A stretch of 64,000 nt of DNA, from positions 39,638 to 103,637 of the forward strand of contig CADCCQ010000007.1 in the NCBI GenBank assembly GCA_902799955.1, written 5' to 3'. This document shows positions 25,029 through 35,607 of this stretch, one piece after another (the first letter of the stretch is position 1; each line of letters begins with the position of its first letter). This DNA comes from an uncultured bacterium (GTDB lineage Bacteria > Verrucomicrobiota > Kiritimatiellia > RFP12 > UBA1067). The notes beneath the pieces were generated by a model. It saw only the letters and a program-made list of their open reading frames with translations. It was not told the origin of the DNA and did not search any database. A program made the position numbers and the translations under genes.

Positions 25029-26543
25029 ATGGCTAAGAATCCAAGAATCCTGATAGTGACGCCGGAGATTACGTATCTTCCGGAGGGCATGGGCAACCTC
25101 GCGGGCAAGATGTCCGCCAAGGCTGGCGGCATGGCGGACGTCTCGGCGTCGCTGGTGTCCGCGCTCTACGAACTCGGCGCGGACGTGCATGTCGCGCTGC
25201 CGCACTACAGGCGGATGTTCCACGAGGAGACGGCCCGGCTTGTCGCCGACGAGCTGAGGAAGTACAAGAGCCACCTCCCCGACGAGCGCATCCACCTCGC
25301 CGAGGACAGGTGCTTCTACTACCGCGAGACGGTCTACGACAGGGGCGACGGGAACGTGAAGCTCGCGCTCGCGTTCCAGCGCGAGGTCATCAACAACTGC
25401 ATACCGCACGTGCAGCCCGACCTCATCCACTGCAACGACTGGATGACGGGCCTCATCCCCGCCGCCGCCAGGCGAATGGGGATCCCGTGCCTCTTCACCG
25501 TCCACAACATCCACACGCAGAAGATCACCCTGGACCGCGTGGAGGACATGGGGATCGACGCGGCGGAGTTCTGGAACAGCCTCTACTACAGCTATCCGCC
25601 GTACTCCTACGAGGAGTCGCGAAGCAACAACCAGGTGGACCTGCAGGCGTCGGGGTGCTTCGCCTCGCACTTCATAAACACCGTCTCGCCGACGTTCCTG
25701 CGCGAGATCGTCGACGGCTGGCACTCGTTCATCCCGGACTCGATCAGGAACGAGATCCGCAACAAGTACAACGCGGGGTGCGCGAGCGGCATCCTGAACG
25801 CGCCAGACCCGGCGGACAACCCGGTCACGGACGACAAGATCCCGTTCAGGTACTCCCCGGAGGACCACTGGGAGGGGAAGCGCCAGAACAAGCTCGCGCT
25901 CCAGCACGCGCTCGGGCTGGAGGAGAACGCCGACGCGCCGCTGTTCTTCTGGCCGAGCCGCCTCGACCCGGCGCAGAAGGGGCCGCAGCTGCTCACCGAC
26001 ATAACGTACCGCTTTCTCGAGAAGTACGCCGACGACGGCGCGCAGATCGCCATCATCGCGAACGGCCCGTACCAGCAGCCGTTCTGGGACATACAGACCT
26101 TCCACGGAATCTCGAAGCGCCTGGCGGTCCACAACTTCGACGGGCGCCTCTCGCAGCTCGGCTTCGCGGCGAGCGACTTCACGCTCATGCCGTCGCTCTT
26201 CGAGCCGTGCGGCCTTCCGCAGATGCAGGCGCCGATCTACGGGTCGCTCGCCGTCGCGCACAACACCGGCGGCCTCCACGACACCGTTGACCCGCTCGAC
26301 TGGGGTGCGTCGCGCGGCAACGGGTTCGTCTTCGACACGTACGACTCGAACGGCCTTTTCTGGGCGATGGACCAGGCGATGGAGTTCTACAGGCAGCCGC
26401 GCGAGCTGCGCGAGCGCGAGATCCGCCGCATAATGGCGGAGTCCCTGCGTCGCTTCAGCCACAAGGAGTGCGCCAGGGAGTACATTTCCCTCTACGAGAG
26501 GATGCTCGACCGCCCGCTTGTGAAGGGCGAGCCGGCGAAGTGA
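25029..26543 (+). CDS. glgA: Glycogen (starch) synthase, GT5
   Basis: A 504-aa GT-B glycosyltransferase that extends alpha-1,4-glucan from a sugar nucleotide. The KxGG-type motif KAGGMADVSASLVSAL (residues about 31-46) binds ADP-sugar. HCNDWMTGLIP, TVHNIHTQK, a sugar-nucleotide site around FFWPSRLDPAQKGPQLL, and the E-x7-E type LFEPCGLPQMQA near residue 393 are all in place. The length is slightly above the usual ~480. The gene follows oadA by 36 bases, but no other glycogen genes are adjacent. Confidence 0.92.
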   Translation: MAKNPRILIVTPEITYLPEGMGNLAGKMSAKAGGMADVSASLVSALYELGADVHVALPHYRRMFHEETARLVADELRKYKSHLPDERIHLAEDRCFYYRETVYDRGDGNVKLALAFQREVINNCIPHVQPDLIHCNDWMTGLIPAAARRMGIPCLFTVHNIHTQKITLDRVEDMGIDAAEFWNSLYYSYPPYSYEESRSNNQVDLQASGCFASHFINTVSPTFLREIVDGWHSFIPDSIRNEIRNKYNAGCASGILNAPDPADNPVTDDKIPFRYSPEDHWEGKRQNKLALQHALGLEENADAPLFFWPSRLDPAQKGPQLLTDITYRFLEKYADDGAQIAIIANGPYQQPFWDIQTFHGISKRLAVHNFDGRLSQLGFAASDFTLMPSLFEPCGLPQMQAPIYGSLAVAHNTGGLHDTVDPLDWGASRGNGFVFDTYDSNGLFWAMDQAMEFYRQPRELREREIRRIMAESLRRFSHKECAREYISLYERMLDRPLVKGEPAK

Positions 26544-26583
26544 GGAAAATCGGCGTAGCCGAGCGATAAGGAAGGACAGGGAA

Positions 26584-27720
26584 ATGACAGGAATGAAGAG
26601 GGCGGCGTTCGCCGCCGCGGCCGCCGTAGCGGCGGCGTCCGCGTTCGCCGCCGTGCCGGTGGCGAAGGGGTTCGCGGAGTGGACGTGCCTGGACGCGAAG
26701 CACCACCTCTCGGGGAGGACTCTCTATCCGGGCGACATGCGCGGTCGCGTCGCGGTCGTCGTCGTCTCCGACGCCGCGAACCTCAAGAAGGCGCTTCTCG
26801 ACTACGGGATGCTTCAGACGCTCGCGGACACGACGCTCAAGGTCGTCTCGTGGGACACCTACTGGCCCAAGGGCGACGTGGTGGTTATGTTCTCCGTCGC
26901 CGGGGGAGGCGGCGACGAGGCAGTCGCGGAGTTCCTGAAGGCGAAGGACCTGGACCCCAAGGACCTCGAGAGGCTGCGGCGCGACATCTCCGTCTACGAC
27001 GGGGCGACGTTCCACGGCGCGCCCGCCGTCGCCGGCGGCTATCCGTACGTCTACGTCCTCGCGCCCGGCGCGGCTGAGCCGCTCCTCGCCGAGAAGTGCG
27101 ACAAGAAGAAGACCCTCGCCAACGTCAAGGCCGCCGTCGCCAAGGGCTGCAAGCTCCTCAAGCCCAGGAAGCCGTATTTCGGGGAGGTGGAGGAGCCTAA
27201 GTTCTACCCGCAGCTGGCCAAGAGCCTCGAGACGGGCAAGCCCGCGTTCGGACAGGTCCTGGGGCAGATACAGAAGGGCGTCACGTCGTCCAACGCCGAG
27301 CAGGCGAAGGAGGCGCAGCTGCTCCTCGACGCGTTCGACCAGCGGCGTTCCGATCTCGAATTCGTCATAAACAAGTGCGTGTACGGCAGCCCGCACGTCG
27401 CGTACGCCCACATCCACGAGCTGACGCAGCGCTGGCCGGCCGCGAAGAAGGACGTCGAGAAGGCGGTCGCGCGCATCAAGTCGATCTCCGGGGCGGACAA
27501 GATGTGCAAGCTGTACCTAGCCGTCCGCAAGTACGCCGATCCGGCGTTCGTGCCGAAGAACGCCGCCGAGGCGAAGAAGATCGTCGGCGAGCTGAAGGCC
27601 GCGAAGCCGTATCTTGAGAGGATGAAGAAGTCGAAGGTGCCGGTGCTCCAGAACGCGGCGTTCTCCCTCGTGGGCGAGGTCGAACGCCTGGTGGATGACA
27701 TTCCGACTAGATCCAAGTAG
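26584..27720 (+). CDS. Secreted protein of unknown function
   Basis: A 378-aa protein with a clear signal peptide (FAAAAAVAAASAFAAVPVA, residues about 9-28). The region FAEWTCLDAKHHLSGRTLYP followed by VAVVVVSDAANLKKALLDYG resembles the opening of a thioredoxin-like fold, but there is no CxxC. The second half is Lys-rich and helical, with a repeat-like VEKAVARIKSISGADKMCK. A start at 26584 or 26593 is possible. Similar secreted proteins are common in PVC genomes; I do not recognise a named family. Confidence 0.65.
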   Translation: MTGMKRAAFAAAAAVAAASAFAAVPVAKGFAEWTCLDAKHHLSGRTLYPGDMRGRVAVVVVSDAANLKKALLDYGMLQTLADTTLKVVSWDTYWPKGDVVVMFSVAGGGGDEAVAEFLKAKDLDPKDLERLRRDISVYDGATFHGAPAVAGGYPYVYVLAPGAAEPLLAEKCDKKKTLANVKAAVAKGCKLLKPRKPYFGEVEEPKFYPQLAKSLETGKPAFGQVLGQIQKGVTSSNAEQAKEAQLLLDAFDQRRSDLEFVINKCVYGSPHVAYAHIHELTQRWPAAKKDVEKAVARIKSISGADKMCKLYLAVRKYADPAFVPKNAAEAKKIVGELKAAKPYLERMKKSKVPVLQNAAFSLVGEVERLVDDIPTRSK

Positions 27721-27790
27721 AATCTACATTAATTCAAGAAGAACAAAACACAACCAACACAGAGAAGACAGCGAAAGGAATGACGAGGAA

Positions 27791-29848
27791 ATGAAGAAAA
27801 TCATGATTGCGGCTGCCGTTGCGGCGCTTGGCATGGGCGCGGCGGAGGCGAAGGTGACTACGGGGACCCCGTTTGCGGACAACATGGTCCTGCAGCGCGG
27901 CAGGGGCGTGCCGGTGTGGGGCACGGCCGATCCAGGGGAGAATGTGACCGTCACGTTCGCCGGGCAGACCAAGACCGCGAAGGCCGGCGCCGACGGGAAG
28001 TGGAGCGTCACGCTCGACGCGATGCAGGCTTCCGGCGAGAATCGCGTAATGAAGGTTTCGGGCGCGTCGAACTCCGAGGAGATCAAGAACGTCCTCGTCG
28101 GCGAAGTGTGGTTCGCGAGCGGACAGTCCAACACCGAGTGCCCGATCTGGGGCCCTGGCCCGCGCTACCGCGACGGACAGGGCGCCGTGATGACCGCCAT
28201 GGCGCGCCGTCCGTTGATCCGCTACGTGAAGAACGCGCGGACGACGTCCCGCGAGCCGCGTCTCGGCTGGAAGGCCGTCTGGCGCGACTACTCGCCTGCG
28301 TCCTTCAAGGAGACGTTCAACAACAACCTCTCCGCGATGGCGTTCTACTACGCGCTCGAGCTGCACGATGCGCTCTGCGTGCCGGTGGGCATCATCGACT
28401 CCAGCTGGGGCGGGACGCGCATCGAGCCGTGGACGCCGCCGTCCGGCTTCGCGAGCAAGCCGAACATCCCCGCCAAGGTCGGCGCGGGCACGCCGACGGC
28501 CCTCTGGAACGGAATGGTCGCCGCGTTCGCGCCGTACGCGATCAAGGGCTTCATCTGGTACCAGGGCTGCAGCAACGCCGGCGACGGTCTGAGGTACTGC
28601 GACAAGATGCACGACCTCTACAACGGCTGGGCGAAGGAGTTCAAGAACCCCGGCCTCAAGCTCTACTTCGTCGAGCTTGCGCCGTTCAGCCGCAGCTGGT
28701 TCGCCGTGCAGATGGGCCAGGCGAAGTTCGCGGCCGAGGAGAAGAACGCCGCGATGGTGACGACGTGCGACATCGGCAACTCGTGGGACATCCACCCGAA
28801 CGACAAGGAGTCCGTCGCGAGGCGACTCGTCCTCCTCGCGCTGAAGCGCGACTACGGCTTTTCGAACATCGTCGCCGACGCGCCTGTGCTCCAGTCCTGG
28901 AAGGTCGACGGCGACAAGTTCGTGATGACATTCGAGAACGCGAACTCCTGGTATGCCTACAACGCCGACCGCTCCGAGGCCAAGGGCTTCGAGATCGCCG
29001 GCGCGGACGGCAAGTACGTCCCCGCGAAAATCCTGAACAAGGGCGCGAACGCAACGCTCTCGGGGAAGGAGCTCATCGTCTCCGCGCCCGGAGTCAAGGA
29101 GCCGCGCCGCCTCCGCTACCTCTATTCCAAGCCGTGGATCGGCTCGCTCTACTCGTTCGACTCCGGCCTTCCGCTCGGCCCGTTCGAGATCGACGCGCGC
29201 CGCCCCGAGGACGACCTCCGCGACGTCAAGTGCGTCTTCGGCGACGCGTTGAAGATCCCGGAGCTCGCCGGCTTCCGCAAGGTGGCCGTCGTCGACATCC
29301 CGACGGGCCGTTTCGCGGGCTACTCCTTCGACGAGACGGCGAAGGCCGGTTCGTTCTCACGCGTCGCGTATGCGCTTGAGCTCGAGCGCAAGGATGGCGC
29401 TGTCGAGTGGGCGGTGGCGGCGATGGACGCCTTCGACGGCTCCGCCGCGAAGCTCGGCGTTCCCTGCGCGAGCGGCGCGACATTCCAGCAGAAGGTCTCC
29501 AACCTCGTCGTCAGGTCAAACCGCAAGAACGTCGAGGAGGGCGCTGTCGGCGAGGGCATCGTCGAGTTCTTCGCGTCCAACTACAGGACTCAGAAGAAGC
29601 TCGCTGATGCAGGCGGCAGCGACAAGGTCTACGACTGCAACGACACGCCGTCCGCCCCGGAGAAGGGCTACGGCTGCATGCAGGTGCACAACGCGAAGAC
29701 CGGCGCGACGATATTCTCATACAACCGCTTCGACGGCCCGGCGGACGTGGGAATCGGCCCCAACAAGGGCAACGACCACACCGACTGGACGTTCATGGGG
29801 AACGCGGCGGAGTTCACGGCGCGTCGTCTCACCGTGCTGGTGAAGTAG
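27791..29848 (+). CDS. Secreted sialate O-acetylesterase-like SGNH hydrolase
   Basis: A 685-aa protein starting [20 protein letters not shown], a signal peptide; an in-frame extension to 27695 precedes the real start. The N-terminal Ig-like domain ([20 protein letters not shown]) is typical of the family. The SGNH core has [11 protein letters not shown] (nucleophile Ser near residue 112), [26 protein letters not shown] and [14 protein letters not shown] with the Asp-x-x-His-like pair. An extra ~190-residue C-terminal domain follows. It probably de-acetylates host or plant glycans outside the inner membrane. Confidence 0.85.
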   Translation: MKKIMIAAAVAALGMGAAEAKVTTGTPFADNMVLQRGRGVPVWGTADPGENVTVTFAGQTKTAKAGADGKWSVTLDAMQASGENRVMKVSGASNSEEIKNVLVGEVWFASGQSNTECPIWGPGPRYRDGQGAVMTAMARRPLIRYVKNARTTSREPRLGWKAVWRDYSPASFKETFNNNLSAMAFYYALELHDALCVPVGIIDSSWGGTRIEPWTPPSGFASKPNIPAKVGAGTPTALWNGMVAAFAPYAIKGFIWYQGCSNAGDGLRYCDKMHDLYNGWAKEFKNPGLKLYFVELAPFSRSWFAVQMGQAKFAAEEKNAAMVTTCDIGNSWDIHPNDKESVARRLVLLALKRDYGFSNIVADAPVLQSWKVDGDKFVMTFENANSWYAYNADRSEAKGFEIAGADGKYVPAKILNKGANATLSGKELIVSAPGVKEPRRLRYLYSKPWIGSLYSFDSGLPLGPFEIDARRPEDDLRDVKCVFGDALKIPELAGFRKVAVVDIPTGRFAGYSFDETAKAGSFSRVAYALELERKDGAVEWAVAAMDAFDGSAAKLGVPCASGATFQQKVSNLVVRSNRKNVEEGAVGEGIVEFFASNYRTQKKLADAGGSDKVYDCNDTPSAPEKGYGCMQVHNAKTGATIFSYNRFDGPADVGIGPNKGNDHTDWTFMGNAAEFTARRLTVLVK

Positions 29849-29886
29849 CGCGGGACGCCCCTTGCAGAGATAAACACAGAAGAGAC

Positions 29887-32634
29887 ATGATGGACAAGCA
29901 ATACGACTCGAAGGCCGCAGAGGCCAAATGGTATCCTATCTGGGAGAAGAACGGCTATTTCCACCAGGAGCCGGACGGACGCGTACCGTATTCCGTCGTA
30001 ATCCCGCCCCCTAACGTCACGGGCATCCTCCACATGGGGCATGCCCTCAACCAGACGATCCAGGACATCCTCGTCAGGTGGCGCCGCATGCAGGGGCGCA
30101 ACACGCTCTGGCTCCCCGGCACCGACCACGCCGGCATCGCCACGCAGAACGTCGTCGAGAAGGCCCTCAAGAAGGAGGGCAAGCGCCGCCAGGACCTCGG
30201 GCGCGAGGCGTTCGTCGAGCGCGTGTGGGAGTGGAAGAGGCAGTACGGCGGCACGATCGTCCGCCAGCAGCGCAAGATGGGCAACTCGACCGACTGGAGC
30301 CGCGAGCGCTTCACGTTCGACGAGGGCTGCTCCAAGGCGGTCTCGAAGGTGTTCTGCCAGCTCTACAACGAGGGCCTTATATACAAGGGCAACTACATCG
30401 TGAACTGGTGCCCGCGCTGCGGCACGGCCCTCGCGAACGACGAAGTCGAGCACGAGGCGAACCACGGACATCTCTGGTACGTGCGCTATCCAGTCGTCGG
30501 CAGCGAGAAGGGCGTCGGCGGCGATCCGTACAAGGACTATGTGATGGTGGCGACGACCCGCCCTGAGACGCTTCCGGGCGACACCGCCGTCGCGGTGAAC
30601 CCGTCCGACGAGCGCTATGCGCACCTCGTCGGCAAGAAGGTGGTCCTCCCGCTCACCGGACGCGAGATCCCCGTCATATCCGACGTCTATGTAGAAAAGG
30701 AGTTCGGCACGGGCATCGTGAAGATCACGCCCGCGCACGACCCAAACGACTTCCTCGTGGGCAAGCGCCACGGCCTCGAGGAGATCAACATAATGACGGA
30801 CGACGCGCACATGAACGAACTCGCCGGCGCGAAGTACGCCGGGATGGACCGCTTCGAGTGCCGCAAGGCGCTCGTCGAGGACCTCGAGGCGGGCGGCTTC
30901 CTCGACCACATAGAGGACTACGACAACCAGGTCGGGCACTGCTACCGCTGCCACGAGGTCGTCGAGTCGCGCCTCTCCAAGCAGTGGTTCGTGAAGATGA
31001 AGCCCCTCGCCGAGCCGGCGATCGAGGCCGTGAAGAACGGATCCGTCAGGTTCGTCCCGGACCGCTGGAGCAAGATATACTTCAACTGGATGGAGAACAT
31101 CCAGGACTGGTGCATCTCCCGCCAGCTTTGGTGGGGCCACCGCATTCCCGCGTACTATCTGAAGGGGAACGGGGAACGGGGAACGGGGAACGGGGAAGAC
31201 GTTTTCGTAGCCGAGACCGCCGAGGCGGCGCTTGAGAAGGCGAAGGCGGTGACGGGCAACGACGCGCTGACGCTCGCCGACCTCGACCAGGACCCCGACG
31301 TCCTCGACACGTGGTTCAGCTCGTGGCTCTGGCCGTTCTCCACGCTCGGCTGGCCGGAGAAGACGAAGGACCTCGAGTACTACTATCCGACCACGGACCT
31401 CGTGACGGCGCAGGACATCATCTTCTTCTGGGTTGCCCGAATGATGATGGCCGGCATCCACTTCATGGGGAGGCCTCCGTTCAGGAACATCGTCATCCAC
31501 GGCATCGTCCGTGCCGCGGACGGCTCGAAGATGTCGAAGTCAAAGGGGAACTCGCTTGACCCGCTGGAGCTCATAGACGCCTATTCTGCAGACGCCCTAA
31601 GGTTCTCCATCGCCCTCATCACCTCGCTCGACTGCGACTCGAAGGTGAGCAAGGAGAAGTTCGAGATCGGCCGCAACTTCACGACCAAGATATGGAACGC
31701 CGCGAAGTTCCTGGAAATGCAGGAGGCGGGACTGGAAAAGAGGAAAGAGGATGCAGGGCTCGGGAAGCAGGGAACAGAAAGATTTGATGGCCGAACTGCG
31801 TTCGGCCAATCCCTCTCCGCCGACGACCGCCACATCCTCTACGCCGCCGACCTCGCATGCCGCAAGGTGAGCGAGATACTCGAGCAGTACCGCATCCAGG
31901 ACGGCGCGCTCGCGGTCTACGACTTCTTCTGGACGCAGATCTGCGACGGCTACGTCGAGTACGTGAAGGACTCGCCGAACAAGGCGACGTCCGTTGCGAT
32001 CCTCCGCGACGTGTTCTGGATGGCGCTTCGCCTCCTCCACCCCTACATGCCGTTCGTGACCGAGGAGGTCGCGCACCAGCTCGGGTTCCTCAAGGACGAC
32101 GAGACGATCATGCTGCAGAAGTTCCCCGAGGGCTACACCGACGAGGAGAAGGCGGCGTGGGGCGTCACCGAGGAGAACTACGACTTCGTGAACGCAAAGC
32201 GCGAGGCGATCACCGCTGTCCGCGCCCTTAGGGCGGAGTACAAGGTCCCGCCGGCGACGTGGGTGAAGGCGACCGTGGCGACGGACGATCCCAGGGCCGC
32301 GGCCGAGGTCGAGTCTCTCAAGAAGGCCATGCGGGCCGAATCGGTCGAGTTCGTCCCCGCGGGAAGCGACCTGGCCATGCCTTCGAAGATCACGGCGTTC
32401 GGCACCGTCTACCTCTCGCTCGAGGGGCTTGTGGACAAGGCCGCCGAGTCTAAGCGCATCGCCGGGGAGCTGGAGAAGCTCGCCGGGTTCATAAAGGCGA
32501 ACGAGGCGAAGCTCGCAAACGAGAACTTCGTCTCCCATGCCCCGGAAGCGGTCGTCGCAGAGGTGCGGCGCAAGCTCGACGAGGGCCGCGCAAAGGTCGC
32601 CCAGCTGGAGAAGCTCGCCAGGCTTTTCGCCTGA
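29887..32634 (+). CDS. valS: Valyl-tRNA synthetase
   Basis: A 915-aa class I aminoacyl-tRNA synthetase. HIGH motif ILHMGHALN lies near residue 50, the editing (CP1) domain shows [21 protein letters not shown] is in [11 protein letters not shown] near residue 547, and an anticodon-binding domain and C-terminal coiled coil ([20 protein letters not shown]) follow. It has two odd in-frame inserts. [12 protein letters not shown], after HRIPAYYL, is read from a GGGGAAC heptamer array. About 30 residues around residue 630 ([19 protein letters not shown]) include a palindrome. Both lie in loops, so activity is probably kept. Confidence 0.95.
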   Translation: MMDKQYDSKAAEAKWYPIWEKNGYFHQEPDGRVPYSVVIPPPNVTGILHMGHALNQTIQDILVRWRRMQGRNTLWLPGTDHAGIATQNVVEKALKKEGKRRQDLGREAFVERVWEWKRQYGGTIVRQQRKMGNSTDWSRERFTFDEGCSKAVSKVFCQLYNEGLIYKGNYIVNWCPRCGTALANDEVEHEANHGHLWYVRYPVVGSEKGVGGDPYKDYVMVATTRPETLPGDTAVAVNPSDERYAHLVGKKVVLPLTGREIPVISDVYVEKEFGTGIVKITPAHDPNDFLVGKRHGLEEINIMTDDAHMNELAGAKYAGMDRFECRKALVEDLEAGGFLDHIEDYDNQVGHCYRCHEVVESRLSKQWFVKMKPLAEPAIEAVKNGSVRFVPDRWSKIYFNWMENIQDWCISRQLWWGHRIPAYYLKGNGERGTGNGEDVFVAETAEAALEKAKAVTGNDALTLADLDQDPDVLDTWFSSWLWPFSTLGWPEKTKDLEYYYPTTDLVTAQDIIFFWVARMMMAGIHFMGRPPFRNIVIHGIVRAADGSKMSKSKGNSLDPLELIDAYSADALRFSIALITSLDCDSKVSKEKFEIGRNFTTKIWNAAKFLEMQEAGLEKRKEDAGLGKQGTERFDGRTAFGQSLSADDRHILYAADLACRKVSEILEQYRIQDGALAVYDFFWTQICDGYVEYVKDSPNKATSVAILRDVFWMALRLLHPYMPFVTEEVAHQLGFLKDDETIMLQKFPEGYTDEEKAAWGVTEENYDFVNAKREAITAVRALRAEYKVPPATWVKATVATDDPRAAAEVESLKKAMRAESVEFVPAGSDLAMPSKITAFGTVYLSLEGLVDKAAESKRIAGELEKLAGFIKANEAKLANENFVSHAPEAVVAEVRRKLDEGRAKVAQLEKLARLFA
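31164..31197. repeat. GGGGAAC heptamer array inside valS
   Basis: Almost five copies of GGGGAAC in tandem, translated in frame as [12 protein letters not shown]. Because 7 is not a multiple of 3, copy number must keep the total length in frame, as it does here. Confidence 0.85.
31788..31808. repeat. Palindrome inside valS
   Basis: A perfect 8-bp inverted repeat TGGCCGAA / TTCGGCCA with loop CTGCG (31796-31800). It falls inside a ~30-residue insert relative to typical ValRS. The 5-base loop recalls the hairpins beside the RAYT, though the arm sequences differ. Confidence 0.6.
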
Positions 32635-32661
32635 CGCTCCCCGTCCAGGAGCAGGTGCGCC

Positions 32662-33801
32662 TTGCCAAGGTATGTGATAGACGAAGCCGCGCTCCGGCGC
32701 AATCTCGAGACGCTGAAGGGCGTCTCGGACCGCGCCGGGGCGAAGGTCCTTCTCGCGCAGAAGGCTTTTTCCTGCGCGGCGGTGTATCCGCTGTGCGCGG
32801 AGTACCTCGCGGGCACTACCGCCAGCTCTCTCTTCGAGGCCAGGCACGGGCACGACCGCTTCGGAGGGGAGACGCATGTCTTCTCGCCTGCGTACATCCC
32901 CGGGGAGATGCCGGAGCTCCTTGGCCTCGTCGACCACATCGTGTTCAACTCGCCGCGCCAGGTCGCGCTGTACGCCGGAATGGCGCGGGAGGCCGGCGTG
33001 TCGGCCGGGCTGCGTGTGAATCCGGAGGTTTCCGTCGCCGCCACGCCGATCTACGATCCCTGCCGCCCGTCGTCGCGCCTCGGCACAAGGCTTTCCCTGC
33101 TCTCCGATTCCACAATTCCACAATCCCACAACATCGAAGGCCTCCACTTCCACTGCCTCTGCGAACAGGGCGTGGACGCGCTTCGCATGGTGCTGGACGG
33201 CTTCGAGCGGAGGTTCGGCGAATTCCTCCCCGAGATGAAGTGGGTGAACTTCGGTGGCGGGCACCACATCACCGCGAAGGGATACGACGTAGACGGACTT
33301 GTCGCCCTCATAGACGGCTTCAGGGCTCGGCATCCGCACCTTGAGGTCTACCTGGAGCCGGGCGAGGCGATCGCCCTGAACGCCGGGACGCTTGAGTCGC
33401 GCGTCCTCGAGATCCAGCCAACCGGCGCGGACGGCGTCGCCAATGCGATACTCGACGTGAGCGCGGCCTGCCACATGCCGGACGTCCTCGAGATGCCGTA
33501 CACTCCGAGAGTGACCGGCGCGAAGGTGGTCTCCGCCCCTGACGACGCCCGCGGCGGGCGTTTCGTCTACCGCTTCGGAGGCCCCACGTGCCTCGCCGGC
33601 GACGAGATCGGTGTCTACGCATTCAACCATCCGCTCGCTGAGGGCGACGAAGTCGTCTTCGAGGACATGGCCATATACTCGATGGTCAAGAACAACACGT
33701 TCAACGGCGTGTGCCTGCCGGACATCGCCGTCCGCCGCGAGAGCGGCGCCGTCGAGACCATACGCACCTTCGGCTACGACGACTTCGCCTCCCGGCTGTG
33801 A
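32662..33801 (+). CDS. nspC: Carboxynorspermidine decarboxylase
   Basis: A 379-aa PLP enzyme of the alanine-racemase-fold (fold III) group, the last step of the norspermidine/spermidine route using carboxyspermidine. Features are YVIDEAALRRNLETL, PLP Lys in LLAQKAFS, EARHGHD, the HFHCLCEQG strand, WVNFGGGHHIT, YLEPGEAI and the Cys loop GGPTCLAGDEIG. The start is TTG at 32662, with AGGAG at 32647-32651; no ATG is available without losing the first strand. An ATTCCACA repeat inserts DSTIPQSHN before HFHCLCE. The carboxyspermidine dehydrogenase partner is not in the window. Confidence 0.9.
   Translation: MPRYVIDEAALRRNLETLKGVSDRAGAKVLLAQKAFSCAAVYPLCAEYLAGTTASSLFEARHGHDRFGGETHVFSPAYIPGEMPELLGLVDHIVFNSPRQVALYAGMAREAGVSAGLRVNPEVSVAATPIYDPCRPSSRLGTRLSLLSDSTIPQSHNIEGLHFHCLCEQGVDALRMVLDGFERRFGEFLPEMKWVNFGGGHHITAKGYDVDGLVALIDGFRARHPHLEVYLEPGEAIALNAGTLESRVLEIQPTGADGVANAILDVSAACHMPDVLEMPYTPRVTGAKVVSAPDDARGGRFVYRFGGPTCLAGDEIGVYAFNHPLAEGDEVVFEDMAIYSMVKNNTFNGVCLPDIAVRRESGAVETIRTFGYDDFASRL
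33107..33130. repeat. ATTCCACA octamer array inside nspC
   Basis: Three 8-mers (ATTCCACA, ATTCCACA, ATCCCACA) total 24 bases and are read in frame as part of DSTIPQSHNIEG. Confidence 0.7.
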
Positions 33802-33827
33802 GCAGCCACCACAATTCAGCGATTTAA

Positions 33828-33836
33828 TGGTATAAT
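33828..33836 (+). promoter_or_regulatory. Extended -10 promoter for glnS
   Basis: TGG-TATAAT at 33828-33836, ~25 bases before ATG 33861; the -35 region is weak. A purine-rich ribosome site (GGAAAGAGGG) follows. Confidence 0.6.
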
Positions 33837-33860
33837 ATTTAAAAAAAGGAAAGAGGGCAG

Positions 33861-35576
33861 ATGAACGAGACAGACACATCAAGGCATTTCCTCCGCCAGT
33901 GGATTGAGGCGGACGTCGCCGCCGGCAGGACCGGCGGCAAGGTCGTCACGCGCTTCCCGCCGGAGCCCAACGGCTACATACACATCGGCCACGCGAAGGC
34001 CGTGTGCGTGGACTTCGGCATGGCCGAGCTCTTTGGCGGAGAATGCCACCTCAGGCTGGACGACACCAATCCGACGAAGGAGTCCGACGAATACGCCGAG
34101 AACATAAAGAAGGACATCAACTGGCTTGGCTTCCAGTGGTCAGGCGAGGGCGACTCGGGCGAACCCGGCTTCTACAACGCCTCGAACATGTTCGACACGA
34201 TGTTCTCCATCGCAGAGGAGTTGATCCGCCGCGGCCAGGCGTACTGCTGCAACCTGACTCAGGACGAGTGGAAGGAGTACCGCGGCGTTCCCGAAAAGCC
34301 GGGGCGTCCGTCGCCCTCGCGCGACACTGACCCCGAGCGCAACCTCAGGATCTTCCACGAGATGCGCGACGGCAAGTACGCGGACGGCGAGTGGTGCCTC
34401 AGGGCGAAGATCGACATGGCCTCGCCGAACATCCACTTCCGCGACCCTGTCATATACCGCATCCGCCACGTTTCGCACTACCACCTCGGCGACAAGTGGT
34501 GCGTGTATCCGATGTACGACTTCGCGCATCCTATCGAGGACGCGCTGGAGGGCGTGACGCATTCGATGTGCACGCTGGAGTTCGAGGTGCACCGTCCGCT
34601 CTACGACTGGGTGGTGGACCGCATGGACGAACAGGGGCTCCTGCCCGTCAGGAACGGCGTCAAGATCCGCACGCAGCAGCGCGAGTTCGCGCGCCTCAAT
34701 ATCACGTACACGGTGATGTCGAAGCGCCTTCTCCTGCAGCTGGTGACGGAAGGGCACGTCGCAGGGTGGGACGACCCGCGCATGCCGACGGTGTGCGGGA
34801 TGCGCCGGCGCGGCTACACGCCCGGCGCGATCCGCGAGTTCTGCGCGCGCGTCGGCGTCTCGAAGGTGGAGTCTGAAAGCGACCCCGCGCTCCTCGAGTG
34901 GTGCGTCCGAGAGGAGCTTAACAAGACAGCGACGAGGCGCATGGCCGTCCTGGACCCGGTGAAGGTCGTGATCGACAACTGGGAAGGCGGCGCGAGGGAC
35001 GTGGAGCTTCCGAACAATCCGCTTGACGAGGCTGTGGGGACGAGGACGATCCCGTTCGGCGGCGAGGTGTGGATAGACCGTGCCGACTTCATGGAGGTCC
35101 CCGAGAAGAAGTTCTTCCGCATGGCGCCCGGGCAGGAGGTGCGCCTGCGCGGCGCGTGCATCTTCAAGTGCACGGGCTGCGTCAAGGACGACTCCGGCAG
35201 GGTCGTCGAGATCCACGGGACGTGGGACGAAGCGTCGTGGGGCGGCAACGCCGCCGACGGGCGCAAGGTGAAGGGCACCATCCACTGGGTCGACTGCGCG
35301 ACCGGCGTAAAGGCCGAGGTCAGGCTCTACGACAGGCTCTTCACGGAGAAGGACCCGCTCAAGGACGGCACGGACCAGTTCCTTAAGTACATGAACCCCG
35401 ACTCCCTCAAGACCGTGGCCGCGTACGTCGAGCCGGCGCTCGCGGACGCGAAGCCGCTTGACAGGTTCCAGTTCGAGCGCACCGGCTACTTCGTCGCCGA
35501 CGAATACGACTCGAAACCCGGCGCGCCCGTCTTCAACCGCACGGTCTCGCTCAAGGACTCCTACAAGCCGGCGTGA
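33861..35576 (+). CDS. glnS: Glutaminyl-tRNA synthetase
   Basis: A 571-aa class I synthetase. The HIGH-type PNGYIHIGHAKAVC lies at residues 35-48, RLDDTNPTKESDEY follows, and VMSKR replaces KMSKS near residue 284, as is normal in GlnRS. The two-barrel C-terminal anticodon domain is present (LRGACIFKCTGCVKDDSG). The wording of the catalytic core (HSMCTLEFEVHRPLYDWV) favours GlnRS over GluRS. It has its own promoter. Confidence 0.95.
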   Translation: MNETDTSRHFLRQWIEADVAAGRTGGKVVTRFPPEPNGYIHIGHAKAVCVDFGMAELFGGECHLRLDDTNPTKESDEYAENIKKDINWLGFQWSGEGDSGEPGFYNASNMFDTMFSIAEELIRRGQAYCCNLTQDEWKEYRGVPEKPGRPSPSRDTDPERNLRIFHEMRDGKYADGEWCLRAKIDMASPNIHFRDPVIYRIRHVSHYHLGDKWCVYPMYDFAHPIEDALEGVTHSMCTLEFEVHRPLYDWVVDRMDEQGLLPVRNGVKIRTQQREFARLNITYTVMSKRLLLQLVTEGHVAGWDDPRMPTVCGMRRRGYTPGAIREFCARVGVSKVESESDPALLEWCVREELNKTATRRMAVLDPVKVVIDNWEGGARDVELPNNPLDEAVGTRTIPFGGEVWIDRADFMEVPEKKFFRMAPGQEVRLRGACIFKCTGCVKDDSGRVVEIHGTWDEASWGGNAADGRKVKGTIHWVDCATGVKAEVRLYDRLFTEKDPLKDGTDQFLKYMNPDSLKTVAAYVEPALADAKPLDRFQFERTGYFVADEYDSKPGAPVFNRTVSLKDSYKPA

Positions 35577-35577
35577 A

Positions 35578-35605
35578 TGTAAAGTGTAAAATGTAAAGTG
35601 TAAAA
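35578..35605. repeat. TGTAAAG/TGTAAAA heptamer array
   Basis: Four 7-mers (TGTAAAG, TGTAAAA, TGTAAAG, TGTAAAA) fill the whole gap between glnS and the next start codon at 35608. They leave no Shine-Dalgarno for the ThyX-like gene. Confidence 0.8.
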
Positions 35606-35607
35606 CC

